From Deltaproteobacteria bacterium (lineage in GTDB: Bacteria; Desulfobacterota; Desulfuromonadia; Geobacterales; Geobacteraceae), in NCBI GenBank assembly GCA_021847245.1, contig JAJZUC010000008.1, positions 1 to 64,000 on the forward strand: a stretch of DNA of 64,000 bases, read 5' to 3'. The translations under genes were made by a program, and so were the position numbers. The notes under the pieces are model-generated. The model did no database searches and was not told the origin of the DNA. It worked only from the letters and a program-made list of their open reading frames with translations. The number at the start of each line of letters is the position of its first letter. The stretch's first letter is position 1. Below are positions 37,622-46,432 of this stretch, piece by piece.

Positions 37622-38934
37622 CACTACTGTCCGGTTAATAGTTGAATAAGTTCAGCTGGTTGCAGTCAGGAGTGTCGGGGTTTTGCTTGAGAGCCTCTGT
37701 AACCAGCGATGAAATGGGCTTTTTCTCGAACAAGTTGACCTCCAGAATCTGTAGAAAAGTGTAGAGCGAACACGGAATGCCCAGCTTCTTTTTCGTGATC
37801 GCCACCAGCAGGTAGATGCACAAGGCAACCCATATCTGGCTCTTTACGGCATTGACCGACGTACCGATGAACGACTTGATTCGCAGGTGCTGCTTGATCC
37901 ACTTAAAGAACAGTTCAACCTGCCAGCGCTGTTTGTAAACCGTGGCTACGGTCTCTGCCGGGATCTCGAAGTTGTTCGTGAGGAACACGAGTCGTTTGTT
38001 CCGCTCTTTGTCAACATAGCTGACCCGGCGCAACCTGTCCGGATATCCTTTTTTCGACTTCTGCGTCACCAGGGTGATGATCTGGTCTGCCCTTACACCC
38101 GCTTCGTTGTCCTTTGGATGGGAATACAGCCGTTTGCATTTCAGGTTATCCTTGGCCCGGACAACGAAGAATGCCCCCTGTTTGTGGATGGAGAAGAGTC
38201 TGGCAAAATCGACATACCCTCTGTCCATCGTGTAGATGGCATCCTTTGCAACCGGCAACTGATCCAGCATCCTGACGTCGTGGACCTTGCCGGTGGTAAT
38301 GGATACCCAGGTCGGAATGGGACCGCGCAGATCAATGAGCGTATGCATCTTGACCGCTGCCTTGGTCTTGCGGAACTCGGCCCACGGGAATAGGGAAAGG
38401 CACAGGTCAATGGTGGTCGAGTCAAAGGCATAGAGCGGTTGAGTAAGCTCAACGGCGATGGCGTCACTCTGATAAAGCCGTTGCGCCATGCCGATTAGCA
38501 CATGACCGAAATCCTGGAAGATGCGCCAGTCTCTGCGCTCGTTCGCATCGGCAAGCGTCGCGCGGGAGACATCACCACGGAAGCCGATGTGGTACAACTT
38601 CTCCTGGTGAGAGTTTAGGCAGGTTTCAATATCCCGCAGGCTCTCGCGCCCTGCCATTTGGGCATATGCCAGGCAGAGGAACTGGTCATAGGTCGAGAAC
38701 TTCTTCTCCCGATATTCGCCACGGTACCGACGGACGCAGAGATTGAATTCGTACCGGGGCAGAAACTGGAGAAGCTGCTTGAAAACGGTTGGTCCGGTGT
38801 GCATTGCTACCCTCCTGGAATGCTAGGAAGGCTACACCCGGAACGAATTCATGTCGAAAAAAGAACAATTGTGTCAAAGAACATTAAGTTCAACAGGTTA
38901 CAGCTGTACAATCAGTTTTTACCGGACAGTAGTG
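37622..38934. mobile_element. IS4-family insertion (ISPepr1-like group)
   Basis: Terminal inverted repeats CACTACTGTCCGG / CCGGACAGTAGTG. They are flanked by the direct repeat GATGGAACT (10 bp if the shared G is counted), a target duplication. The element is complete. It inserted 9 bp before the ATG of the ABC permease. Confidence 0.9.
37635..38804 (-). CDS. IS4-family transposase (DUF4372 type)
   Basis: A 389-aa DDE transposase. The N-terminal DUF4372-like part (FKQLLQFLPRYEFNLCVRRYRG) and the catalytic LYAFDSTTIDLC and TMDRGYVDF blocks are characteristic. YKQRWQVELFFKWIKQHL carries the glutamate (YREK-like). Length and frame are intact, so it is probably active. Confidence 0.92.
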   Translation of the reverse strand: MHTGPTVFKQLLQFLPRYEFNLCVRRYRGEYREKKFSTYDQFLCLAYAQMAGRESLRDIETCLNSHQEKLYHIGFRGDVSRATLADANERRDWRIFQDFGHVLIGMAQRLYQSDAIAVELTQPLYAFDSTTIDLCLSLFPWAEFRKTKAAVKMHTLIDLRGPIPTWVSITTGKVHDVRMLDQLPVAKDAIYTMDRGYVDFARLFSIHKQGAFFVVRAKDNLKCKRLYSHPKDNEAGVRADQIITLVTQKSKKGYPDRLRRVSYVDKERNKRLVFLTNNFEIPAETVATVYKQRWQVELFFKWIKQHLRIKSFIGTSVNAVKSQIWVALCIYLLVAITKKKLGIPCSLYTFLQILEVNLFEKKPISSLVTEALKQNPDTPDCNQLNLFNY

Positions 38935-38943
38935 GATGGAACT

Positions 38944-40668
38944 ATGAAAATCTTGACCGATCAACATCTAAAAATACGTATAAACCTTTGGGACGTGGTG
39001 GCCTTCCTTCTCGTCATGGGCATTGTCACACTTCTGGCATGGGGCAGCCGTCAGATGGCAGCCCCCTACACCCCCGGTGAACAGATTCCACTGTCCCTCG
39101 ATCCCGTCCATCTACCCGTCTATGCGTTGCGTAGCGTACTGCGCATGGCGATTGCCCTGGTCTGTTCCCTGCTGTTTACGTTCAGCTATGCGACGCTGGC
39201 GGCTAAGAGCCGTCGTGCGGAAGCTGTCCTGATCCCTGTCCTCGACATCCTCCAGTCGGTGCCGATCCTTGGCTTTCTTTCAGTCACGGTAACCGGCTTC
39301 ATCGCCATGTTTCCCGGCAGCCTGTTGGGGGTCGAAGCGGCATCGATCTTTGCCATATTCACCTCTCAGGCATGGAACATGGCCTTCAGCTTCTATCAAT
39401 CACTGCGCGTCGTACCCAAGGAGCTTCAGGAGGCATCCATTCTCTTCGGGCTTTCACCCTGGCAGCGGTTCTGGAAGCTGGAAGCCCCGTTTGCTACACC
39501 AAGCCTGATCTGGAACACCATGATGTCGGTCTCCGGCGGCTGGTTTTTCGTGGTTGCCTCAGAAGCCATAACCGTGGGTAAAACTGCCGTGACCCTCCCC
39601 GGAATCGGCTCCTATGTTGCCCAGGCCATCCAGGAAAAGAACCTGCTCGCCATTGCCTGGGCTCTCTGCACCATGCTGGTGGTGATCATGATCTATGACC
39701 AACTCCTGTTCAGACCGCTGGTGGCTTGGGCCGAAAAGTTCAAGTTTGAGCTGACTGAAAGCCAGGACAGCGCCGAGTCATGGGTGCTTCTCCTCTTCAA
39801 ACGGGCCAGGTTCCTCCGTGCTGTTACTGCGGGAATTGGCCATTTGTGGGGATTCATCTCTGATCATCTCCCGAGATTGCCGCGAGCGAAAAAACAGCAC
39901 CGACCACCTTCCCGAACGCTGGAAATTCTGTCAGTCGTGCTCTGGCATGTCTGCCTTTGGGGTGGCATGGCAGCTGGTGTGTGGCTCCTGGTCAGGTTTG
40001 TCGGCAGAGGCGTTGATCACTCTGAAATCATCAGAGTCTTCGGTTTGGGGCTGATCTCCCTGGCGCGGGTCATGATTTTGCTGGTGCTGGCATGTTTTAT
40101 CTGGGTGCCGCTGGGGGTGATCATCGGCCTCAACCCGCGTTGGTCAGCCAAGGTTCAGCCGCTGGCCCAGTTCCTGGCGGCTTTTCCGGCCAACCTCCTT
40201 TTTCCCGTGGCGGTATTCCTGATGGTGCGTTATCGCCTTTCTCCGGAGGTCTGGACCGCACCGCTCCTGATCCTGGGGACCCAATGGTACATCCTCTTCA
40301 ACGTTATCTCCGGGGCCGCAGCCATACCGACCGACTTGCGTGAAGCTGCCCGCAACCTAGGCGTCAATGGCTGGCGACTCTGGCAAAAATTGCTGTTGCC
40401 CGGCATATTCCCAGCCTTGGTGACCGGCTTGATAACTGCTTCCGGAGGCACATGGAACGCCAGCATCGTTGCGGAAGTGGTCAGTTGGGGCGACACCAAG
40501 CTGACGGCTACCGGTCTCGGCTCCTACATCGCCCAATGGACCGAAAAGGGGGACTACCCCCATATTGTTCTTGGGATCGCCGTCATGAGCCTTTATGTGG
40601 TTGCCTTGAACCGCTTTTTCTGGCGCAGGCTTTACACCATGAGCCAGACCAGATTCCGTCTGGATTGA
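38944..40668 (+). CDS. Duplicated ABC permease, NitT/TauT anion type
   Basis: A 574-aa protein with two fused permease halves (~residues 20-260 and 300-570), each about six membrane spans and an EAA-type loop (EASILFGLSPWQRFWKLEAP; EAARNLGVNGWRLWQKLLLP). This is the [18 protein letters not shown] of COG4986, related to nitrate/sulfonate/bicarbonate importers. Substrate is unknown. The start at 38944 is set by homology and the 9-bp IS repeat; native upstream DNA with its promoter and leader RNA has been moved 1.3 kb away by the IS. Confidence 0.85.
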   Translation: MKILTDQHLKIRINLWDVVAFLLVMGIVTLLAWGSRQMAAPYTPGEQIPLSLDPVHLPVYALRSVLRMAIALVCSLLFTFSYATLAAKSRRAEAVLIPVLDILQSVPILGFLSVTVTGFIAMFPGSLLGVEAASIFAIFTSQAWNMAFSFYQSLRVVPKELQEASILFGLSPWQRFWKLEAPFATPSLIWNTMMSVSGGWFFVVASEAITVGKTAVTLPGIGSYVAQAIQEKNLLAIAWALCTMLVVIMIYDQLLFRPLVAWAEKFKFELTESQDSAESWVLLLFKRARFLRAVTAGIGHLWGFISDHLPRLPRAKKQHRPPSRTLEILSVVLWHVCLWGGMAAGVWLLVRFVGRGVDHSEIIRVFGLGLISLARVMILLVLACFIWVPLGVIIGLNPRWSAKVQPLAQFLAAFPANLLFPVAVFLMVRYRLSPEVWTAPLLILGTQWYILFNVISGAAAIPTDLREAARNLGVNGWRLWQKLLLPGIFPALVTGLITASGGTWNASIVAEVVSWGDTKLTATGLGSYIAQWTEKGDYPHIVLGIAVMSLYVVALNRFFWRRLYTMSQTRFRLD

Positions 40669-40680
40669 AAGGAGCTGCAC

Positions 40681-42000
40681 ATGGAAGCATTTCGTACCGA
40701 CAATGCCCTGCTCAGGTTAACAAATATCAAGAAGTCTTACAAAAAGAGCGAAGGAGAGGAACACCTGGTACTTGATGACGTCAATCTCGAGATCAACGAA
40801 GGAGAAATCGTTGCCCTGCTTGGTCGGTCCGGATCGGGCAAGTCCACGCTGCTGCGCATCATTTCTGGCCTTACACGACAAGTTGCCGGCGAGGTGATCT
40901 ACTGCGGCAAACCAGTGAAGGGACCTGTAGACGGCTTGGCCATGGTGTTTCAGACGTTTGCCCTTTTCCCGTGGCTGACGGTACTGGAAAACGTCGAACT
41001 TGGCCTGGAGGCAAAAGGGGTGCCCCAGGAAGAACGGCGGCGCCGGACGTTGGCGGCCATTGACCTGATCGGATTGGATGGATTTGAATCGGCCTACCCC
41101 AAGGAACTGTCCGGCGGCATGCGCCAGCGGGTCGGCTTCGCCCGCGCCCTAGTGGTGGAACCGACCCTGCTTCTGCTGGATGAGGCCTTTTCAGCTTTGG
41201 ATGTACTGACCGCCGAGACACTTCGCACCGACCTGATCGAACTCTGGCATGAGCGGCGGATTCCCACCCGAGGAATACTTCTGGTCTCCCACAATATCGA
41301 GGAAGCGGTCCTCCTGTCAGACCGGATAGCGATTCTGGGGAGCACCCCGGGCCGGGTGGTGGCGGAGATCGACGTATCACTGCCGCACCCCCGCGACCGG
41401 GAGGACCCTGCTTTCCGGCAGATCGTCGATGATATCTACGACCTGATGACCCAGCGTACCCGCGCCGTAGCCGGGAAGGCAGAGGCTGTTCCCCTCTCGC
41501 AACGTCTCCCGGAGGCCCATATCAATCGGTTGGCAGGCCTCATGGAGGCATTGGCGAGGGAGCCGTATAATGGGAGGGCGGACCTGCCGGAACTGGCTGA
41601 TCAGATGGGTTTCGGGGTAGATCACCTATTTCCTCTCCTCGAAGCGTTGGATATCCTTGCTTTCGCCCGCGTCGAGGGAGGGGATGTGGAGCTAACCCCT
41701 TCGGGGAAAAGCTTTGTTGACTCCGATATCTTGCAACGTAAGGAGATCTTTGCGATACATTTGATCAGGCATGTCGGTCTCGTGGCCCATATTCGCCGGG
41801 TGCTTGATGATCGCCCCGGCAACCGTGCCCCAGAAGAACGCTTCTTGCGCGAGCTTGAAGACTTTTTCAGCGAGGAAGAGGCGGAACGGGTACTGCGGGT
41901 GGCTATCGAGTGGGGGCGCTATGCGGAACTCTTCGCATATGACGAGGGGGCTGGCATGCTCAGCCTAGAAAACCCGGTCGGCATTGAAGAGAAGGAGTAG
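40681..42000 (+). CDS. ABC ATPase with AAA-associated C-terminal domain
   Basis: A 439-aa protein. The first ~250 residues form a NitT/TauT-type ATPase (Walker A GRSGSGKST, signature LSGGMRQR, Walker B LLLLDEAFSALD). The C-terminal ~160 residues are the AAA-associated domain (COG4754), a winged-helix-like part found in this transporter type. It starts 12 bp after the permease and has AAGGAG upstream. No solute-binding protein gene is seen nearby, as is common for the [18 protein letters not shown] family. Confidence 0.88.
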   Translation: MEAFRTDNALLRLTNIKKSYKKSEGEEHLVLDDVNLEINEGEIVALLGRSGSGKSTLLRIISGLTRQVAGEVIYCGKPVKGPVDGLAMVFQTFALFPWLTVLENVELGLEAKGVPQEERRRRTLAAIDLIGLDGFESAYPKELSGGMRQRVGFARALVVEPTLLLLDEAFSALDVLTAETLRTDLIELWHERRIPTRGILLVSHNIEEAVLLSDRIAILGSTPGRVVAEIDVSLPHPRDREDPAFRQIVDDIYDLMTQRTRAVAGKAEAVPLSQRLPEAHINRLAGLMEALAREPYNGRADLPELADQMGFGVDHLFPLLEALDILAFARVEGGDVELTPSGKSFVDSDILQRKEIFAIHLIRHVGLVAHIRRVLDDRPGNRAPEERFLRELEDFFSEEEAERVLRVAIEWGRYAELFAYDEGAGMLSLENPVGIEEKE

Positions 42001-42003
42001 CTG

Positions 42004-42920
42004 ATGGTTTCTAAAGAACACGGCCGACAGAAAAAAGGGGGCCGCACGCCTGTCGGTCCTGTCCAACACGATTCTGATGGTTGCCAAGCTTGTTGTCGGT
42101 GTCGTATCCGGATCGGTGTCGATTCTCTCGGAGGCAATCCATTCCGGCATCGACCTGATCGCCGCGGGCATCGCCTGGTACTCCGTCCGTGAATCAGGAA
42201 AACCTGCCGATGATGCCCACCGTTTCGGGCATGGCAAGATCGAGAACGTCGCCGCAACTGTTGAAGCGGTGCTCATCTTCGGTGCGGCGTCTTGCATCAT
42301 CTGGGAAGTCGTTCGTTCATAAACTGCGGTCAGGGGTTGTCGAAGTTGAAAGCCTGGGGTTTGGTGCAACTGTCATGGCCGCTTCCGCCATCGCGAACTA
42401 TTTCGTTTCCCGGCATCTGTTGAATGTGGCGGTCAAGACCGATTCAGTTGCACTTGAAGCCGATGCCATGCATCTGAGAACGGATGTTTACACCTCGGCC
42501 GGGGTTCTCGGCGGACTTGTCGTCATCAAGCTTACCGGCATTACCATGCTTGACCCGATTGTCGCCATTGTAGTTGCCCTGATAATCATAAGGACGGCAT
42601 GGGATCTCAGCAAGACCGTCTTCTTCCATATCCTCGACGTCAAACTTCCGGATGACGAAGAAGCAATGATTCATGACGTGATGAAGCGATACCCATTGCA
42701 GGCTCATCGAATATCACAAACTGCGGACTCGAAAATCCGGCCATATCAGACACATCGACATGCATCTGGTTGTACCGAAGCAAATGACCGTTGAAGCTGG
42801 ACATGCCCTCAGCCACCAGATTACAACGAATATTGAGAGTTGCCTGCCTTACAGTCATATTCTGGTTCATATCGAGCCGTGTCCTGTGGCTGTGAACGAT
42901 GTGCCGTGGAATGCCCAATA
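42004..42920 (+). pseudogene. Cation diffusion facilitator, multiply frameshifted
   Basis: A CzcD/FieF-like cation-efflux gene read in pieces: MVAKLVVGVVSGSVSILSEAIHSGIDL, then EADAMHLRTDVYTSAGVL (metal-site residues), then HIRHIDMHLVVPKQMTVEAGHALSH. At least three frameshifts occur: near an A6G5 tract (~42035), a GTTCGTTC repeat (~42310), and ~42695. Order is otherwise complete, so decay is recent. It starts 3 bp after the ABC ATPase gene. Confidence 0.85.
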
Positions 42921-42929
42921 GTCGTTATG

Positions 42930-43126
42930 GCACCGCTTTCTGCAACGCCCACATGACACAACGGCAGATCAGTAAATACTGCTGTGGGCATCGACTTCTG
43001 GAGGTAGTCACGGAAAAGCAGGGCTATTCCGCCCGGGCGTACACCTGCATCCTGAAAGTGGCGCGGGCGGTCGCGGACTTGAAGGGAACGTATATACGAG
43101 CATATCTACGAGGCGATCCAGTATAG
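42930..43126 (+). pseudogene. comM 3' fragment (copy C)
   Basis: About 65 codons: CNAHMTQRQISKYC, GHRLLEVVTEKQGYSARAYT, LKVARAVADL. The CEPDAG stretch is deleted and the tail is frameshifted. It lies exactly between the efflux pseudogene and nhaA. Confidence 0.75.
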
Positions 43127-43155
43127 GGTTGTAACAGGAAGGCGGTGGACGACAG

Positions 43156-44304
43156 ATGAATAAACGTATCAATCTGCTGAGGGAATTTTCTATCCCTCTC
43201 ATAGTCGGAGTGGTCATTGCCATCCTTTGGACGAACCTCGACTCAGACAGTTACCATCACTTCATCCATGCAAGGCTTCTGGGGCCCCTCAACGTCCATT
43301 TCCTGACCAACGATATTTTCATGGTCTTCTTTTTCGGCATTGCTGCTGCGGAGATAACCCATAGCTGCTTTCCAGGTGGGAATCTCCACCCTCTCGGCAA
43401 GGCGGTAAATCCACTCTTGGCAACTTTCGGAGGAGTTGTCGGCCCGGTTGTAGTGTACTTAACCTTAAACGGTTTCTTCGGATCGCCGGCCCTTGTAAAT
43501 GGTTGGGGCATCCCAACCGCCACCGATATCGCCATTTCGTGGCTCGTCGCGCGACTGGTCTTCGGCAACAGTCATCCGGCGATCGCCTATCTCCTGCTAC
43601 TTGCCATTGCCGACGATGCTATCGGTCTCGCCATTATAGCCATTTTCTACCCCGACCCTTCGCTGCCAATGGAACCCGCTTGGTTGCTCCTAGCTGGCGC
43701 AGGGATGCTGGTTGCCTGGATTCTGCGACGGAATGGGATAAGGAACTACTGGCCCTACCTAATTGCCGGAGGAGGGCTCAATTGGGCAGGGCTTTACGGA
43801 GCGAACCTACATCCTGCCTTGGCTCTAGTAACCATAGTGCCGTTTCTCCCCCATCCTCCGATGGAAAACAAGGGACTCTTTGAAGAGGACCCGAAGGACG
43901 TCTCCACTTTGGCTACGTTCGAGCACGAATGGAAGGTTATTGTCGACTTCGGACTGTTCATGTTCGGCCTGGTTAACGCCGGGGTCAGTCTCTCCTCTGT
44001 AGGCACTGGAACCTGGCTCGTACTCGGTGCGCTCCTTTTCGGCAAGTGCATCGGCATATTCACCTGCGCCTTCTTCGGGCAGAAGCTCGGCTTTTTTCTC
44101 CCGTCAGGGATGAATCGAAGAGACCTCTTCGTTGTGGGGCTCATTGCCGGCATCGGCTTCACGGTGTCACTCTTTATTGCCGACCAAGCGTTTGTCGATA
44201 CGGTTCTTCAGGAAGAAGCGAAGATGGGGGCGCTACTTTCTATAGGCTTATCGGTAATCGCCATCATAGCCGGGAAAATGATGGGCATTAAGAGGTTGCG
44301 CTGA
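43156..44304 (+). CDS. nhaA: Na+/H+ antiporter NhaA
   Basis: A 382-aa NhaA with about 12 membrane spans. PTATDIA and the paired aspartates in AIADDAIGLAIIAIFY mark the ion site; GIGFTVSLFIADQAF is the late conserved span. It exchanges Na+ or Li+ for H+. It is the first gene of the fluoride module but has no fluoride riboswitch of its own. NhaA-type antiporters occur among fluoride-associated genes. Confidence 0.93.
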   Translation: MNKRINLLREFSIPLIVGVVIAILWTNLDSDSYHHFIHARLLGPLNVHFLTNDIFMVFFFGIAAAEITHSCFPGGNLHPLGKAVNPLLATFGGVVGPVVVYLTLNGFFGSPALVNGWGIPTATDIAISWLVARLVFGNSHPAIAYLLLLAIADDAIGLAIIAIFYPDPSLPMEPAWLLLAGAGMLVAWILRRNGIRNYWPYLIAGGGLNWAGLYGANLHPALALVTIVPFLPHPPMENKGLFEEDPKDVSTLATFEHEWKVIVDFGLFMFGLVNAGVSLSSVGTGTWLVLGALLFGKCIGIFTCAFFGQKLGFFLPSGMNRRDLFVVGLIAGIGFTVSLFIADQAFVDTVLQEEAKMGALLSIGLSVIAIIAGKMMGIKRLR

Positions 44305-44399
44305 AGCGAAATATATGACTTCAAAATCGCCATTGTCCTTGCATTTGTAGCATGGTCGACCATCCTCTGCGCCACCTCAGCCCAGATGATCCTAATCGT

Positions 44400-44428
44400 T
44401 TGACAATATTGATTTCTTCGTCTATCCT
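44400..44428 (+). promoter_or_regulatory. Promoter of fluoride riboswitch 1
   Basis: TTGACA-17-TATCCT, 17 bp before the aptamer. Confidence 0.7.
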
Positions 44429-44444
44429 TTGCCACATGAGCTAC

Positions 44445-44522
44445 GGCGATGGAGTTCGCCCTTAACCGCTTCTCTACCGAAGCTGATAACTCCTACCTTA
44501 CAAAACGAGGTAGGAGTTTTTT
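44445..44522 (+). ncRNA. Fluoride riboswitch (crcB motif) 1
   Basis: GGCGATGGAGTTCGCC followed by TAACCGCT and GCTGATAACTCCTACC is the crcB-motif aptamer. AACTCCTACCT then pairs with AGGTAGGAGTT and a T-run, giving a terminator that competes with the aptamer pseudoknot. Fluoride binding should allow read-through into the CPA2 antiporter gene. Confidence 0.95.
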
Positions 44523-44537
44523 ATTTTAGGGGGGATT

Positions 44538-45707
44538 ATGTACGAAGTCTGGGGCCTGGCGGCGCTTTGGCTTGGTTTGGCCCTTGTCGCCACTTTGATT
44601 TCCGTATGGTTCCGCATTGCCACCGCCCTCTCGGAAATCGTGGTCGGTACGGTGGCGCAGCTGATAATCGGGGCACTGATCGGCACGACCATGGGGGCTG
44701 ATCAGCCCTGGATCAAATTCCTCTCCGGCACCGGCGCGATTGTCCTCACCTTTCTGGCCGGTGCCGAGCTTGACCCTGTCGTCTTCCGGGTGCGGTGGAA
44801 GGAGGCCACCGCCATCGGCTTCATCTCCTTCCTTGGCCCCTTTCTCGGTTGCACCGCGATTGCATACTGGCTCCTCGACTGGACGGTGAAGGCGAGCTGG
44901 CTTACCGGGGTCGCCATGTCCACCACCTCGGTGGCGGTGGTCTATGCGGTAATGCTGGAACTGGGGCTGAACCGAACCGACTTCGGTAAAGCGGTGCTGG
45001 CCGCCTGTTTCATCACCGACCTGGCTACGGTCATTGCCCTGGGCCTCATCTTCGCCCCATTCTCCATAAGAACCTTGATCTTCATAGGTGTCGGCATTGT
45101 CCTCTTCCTGATCCTCCCCTGCCTCACCCCTTGGTTCTTCAAACGGTACGGCGGCAGGCCGTCGGAACTGGAGGCGAAGTACCTCCTTCTTATTCTCTTC
45201 GGCCTCGGCTCGCTGGCAACCTGGGCGGAGAGCGAAGCGGTCCTCCCGGCCTACATCGTAGGGATGGTGCTGGCTGGCACGGTAGGAAAGGATCATCTTC
45301 TCATCAGGCGCCTGCGTACGCTGACCTTCGGCCTGCTGACTCCATTCTACTTCATCCGGGCCGGGTCATATGTCTCCATTCCGGCTCTCGTGGCCGCACC
45401 GATACCCTTGCTGGTCATCTTCCTCGGCAAGATGGTGACGAAAATCATCGGCGTCTATCCGGCGACCAAGGCGTACAAATACGCCCAGAAGGAGGGTATA
45501 TATACTACCCTCCTCATGTCCACGGGGCTCACCTTCGGCTCCATCTCGGCCCTCTTTGGCCTCAGTCACGGCATCATTGATCAAACCCAATATTCAATCA
45601 TGATAGCCGCAGTCATCGCCAGCGCCGTGGTGCCGACCATCATCGCCAATGCCTTCTTCATTCCGAAATATCTGTTGCCGAAGCAAGAACCCGAGCCGGT
45701 TGAATAA
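44538..45707 (+). CDS. CPA2-type cation/H+ antiporter under fluoride control
   Basis: A 389-aa membrane protein of the CPA2/KefB-like family with 11-12 spans. The two-halves pattern FLAGAELDPVVFRVRWKEA and TTSVAVVYAVMLELGLNRTDFGKAVLAACFITDLATV is typical; the ion-site aspartate is in FITDLATV. No TrkA-N domain follows. GGGGGGA precedes the ATG 15 bp after riboswitch 1. Such antiporters are known riboswitch partners, perhaps removing H+ or Na+ that enters with HF. Confidence 0.9.
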   Translation: MYEVWGLAALWLGLALVATLISVWFRIATALSEIVVGTVAQLIIGALIGTTMGADQPWIKFLSGTGAIVLTFLAGAELDPVVFRVRWKEATAIGFISFLGPFLGCTAIAYWLLDWTVKASWLTGVAMSTTSVAVVYAVMLELGLNRTDFGKAVLAACFITDLATVIALGLIFAPFSIRTLIFIGVGIVLFLILPCLTPWFFKRYGGRPSELEAKYLLLILFGLGSLATWAESEAVLPAYIVGMVLAGTVGKDHLLIRRLRTLTFGLLTPFYFIRAGSYVSIPALVAAPIPLLVIFLGKMVTKIIGVYPATKAYKYAQKEGIYTTLLMSTGLTFGSISALFGLSHGIIDQTQYSIMIAAVIASAVVPTIIANAFFIPKYLLPKQEPEPVE

Positions 45708-45740
45708 GCTGGGAATATGCATTCCAAAGAGGAGGAGTTT

Positions 45741-46172
45741 ATGCTGACGCTGAAAAAATTACTCGTTGCTTTTGACGGATCACCCAGTTCCTACAAGGCA
45801 TTTGATTTTGCCCTGGAGATGTCGAACCTCTGCCAGGGCGCATCTCATGAGATTTTTGTGCTGGCTGTGGTCCAGCCGCCGGAGCCGGCCGATCTGGTAG
45901 AGATGGACGCCATCATTGAAGCAGGGACGGAACACTACGAAGAACTCTTCAGAGAGTTGCGGCAAAAGGCGGTAGCGGCGGGTTCTATCGTTACCACTGA
46001 AGTTGCCGTAGGCCATCCTGCGGACCAGATCGTCCACTATGCCGCCGAGAAACAGTGCGACATGGTGCTGATTGGCCAACGCGGTAAATCCAGGATGGAA
46101 CAATGGCTGCTCGGCTCCGTATCGAAGCGGGTGGCCTCGTATGCGCACTGTACGGTTACTATCGTAAAATAG
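45741..46172 (+). CDS. Universal stress protein UspA family
   Basis: A 143-aa UspA. KKLLVAFDGSPSSYKAFDFAL and the ATP-binding GQRGKSRMEQWLLGSVSKRV (G-2x-G-9x-G-S) are complete. The start at 45741 has GAGGAGG. It lies 33 bp after the antiporter gene, so it is probably in the same fluoride-controlled transcript. It may signal or modulate transport under stress. Confidence 0.9.
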   Translation: MLTLKKLLVAFDGSPSSYKAFDFALEMSNLCQGASHEIFVLAVVQPPEPADLVEMDAIIEAGTEHYEELFRELRQKAVAAGSIVTTEVAVGHPADQIVHYAAEKQCDMVLIGQRGKSRMEQWLLGSVSKRVASYAHCTVTIVK

Positions 46173-46252
46173 ACCCAACCGAACATTGAGCATGGTCTGA
46201 GAAGCTGGTACGTCTCCACAAACTCTGGAGGACTGAAGGGAGGAAGCAGAAC

Positions 46253-46432
46253 ATGAAATTACAGCAAATCAAGGGAATCGCCAACTCAAGGGGTCTGAAA
46301 ACAGGCAAGATGAAAAAGAGCGAGATCGTCCGGGCTATCCAGGCAGACGAAGGCAATGAACCTTGCTTCGATACCGGCAAATCCGCCGAATGCGGCCAAT
46401 TGAACTGTCTGTGGCGTGAAGAGTGTGGGTAA
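46253..46432 (+). CDS. SAP/Rho-N-like small cysteine protein
   Basis: A 59-aa protein too short for the ORF track. MKLQQIKGIANSRGLKTGKMKKSEIVRAIQ is a SAP/Rho-N type helix-turn-helix for nucleic acids. The tail CFDTGKSAECGQLNCLWREEC has four cysteines that may bind metal. GGGAGG is well placed. The downstream dynamin gene begins inside its last codons. Function unknown. Confidence 0.7.
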   Translation: MKLQQIKGIANSRGLKTGKMKKSEIVRAIQADEGNEPCFDTGKSAECGQLNCLWREECG

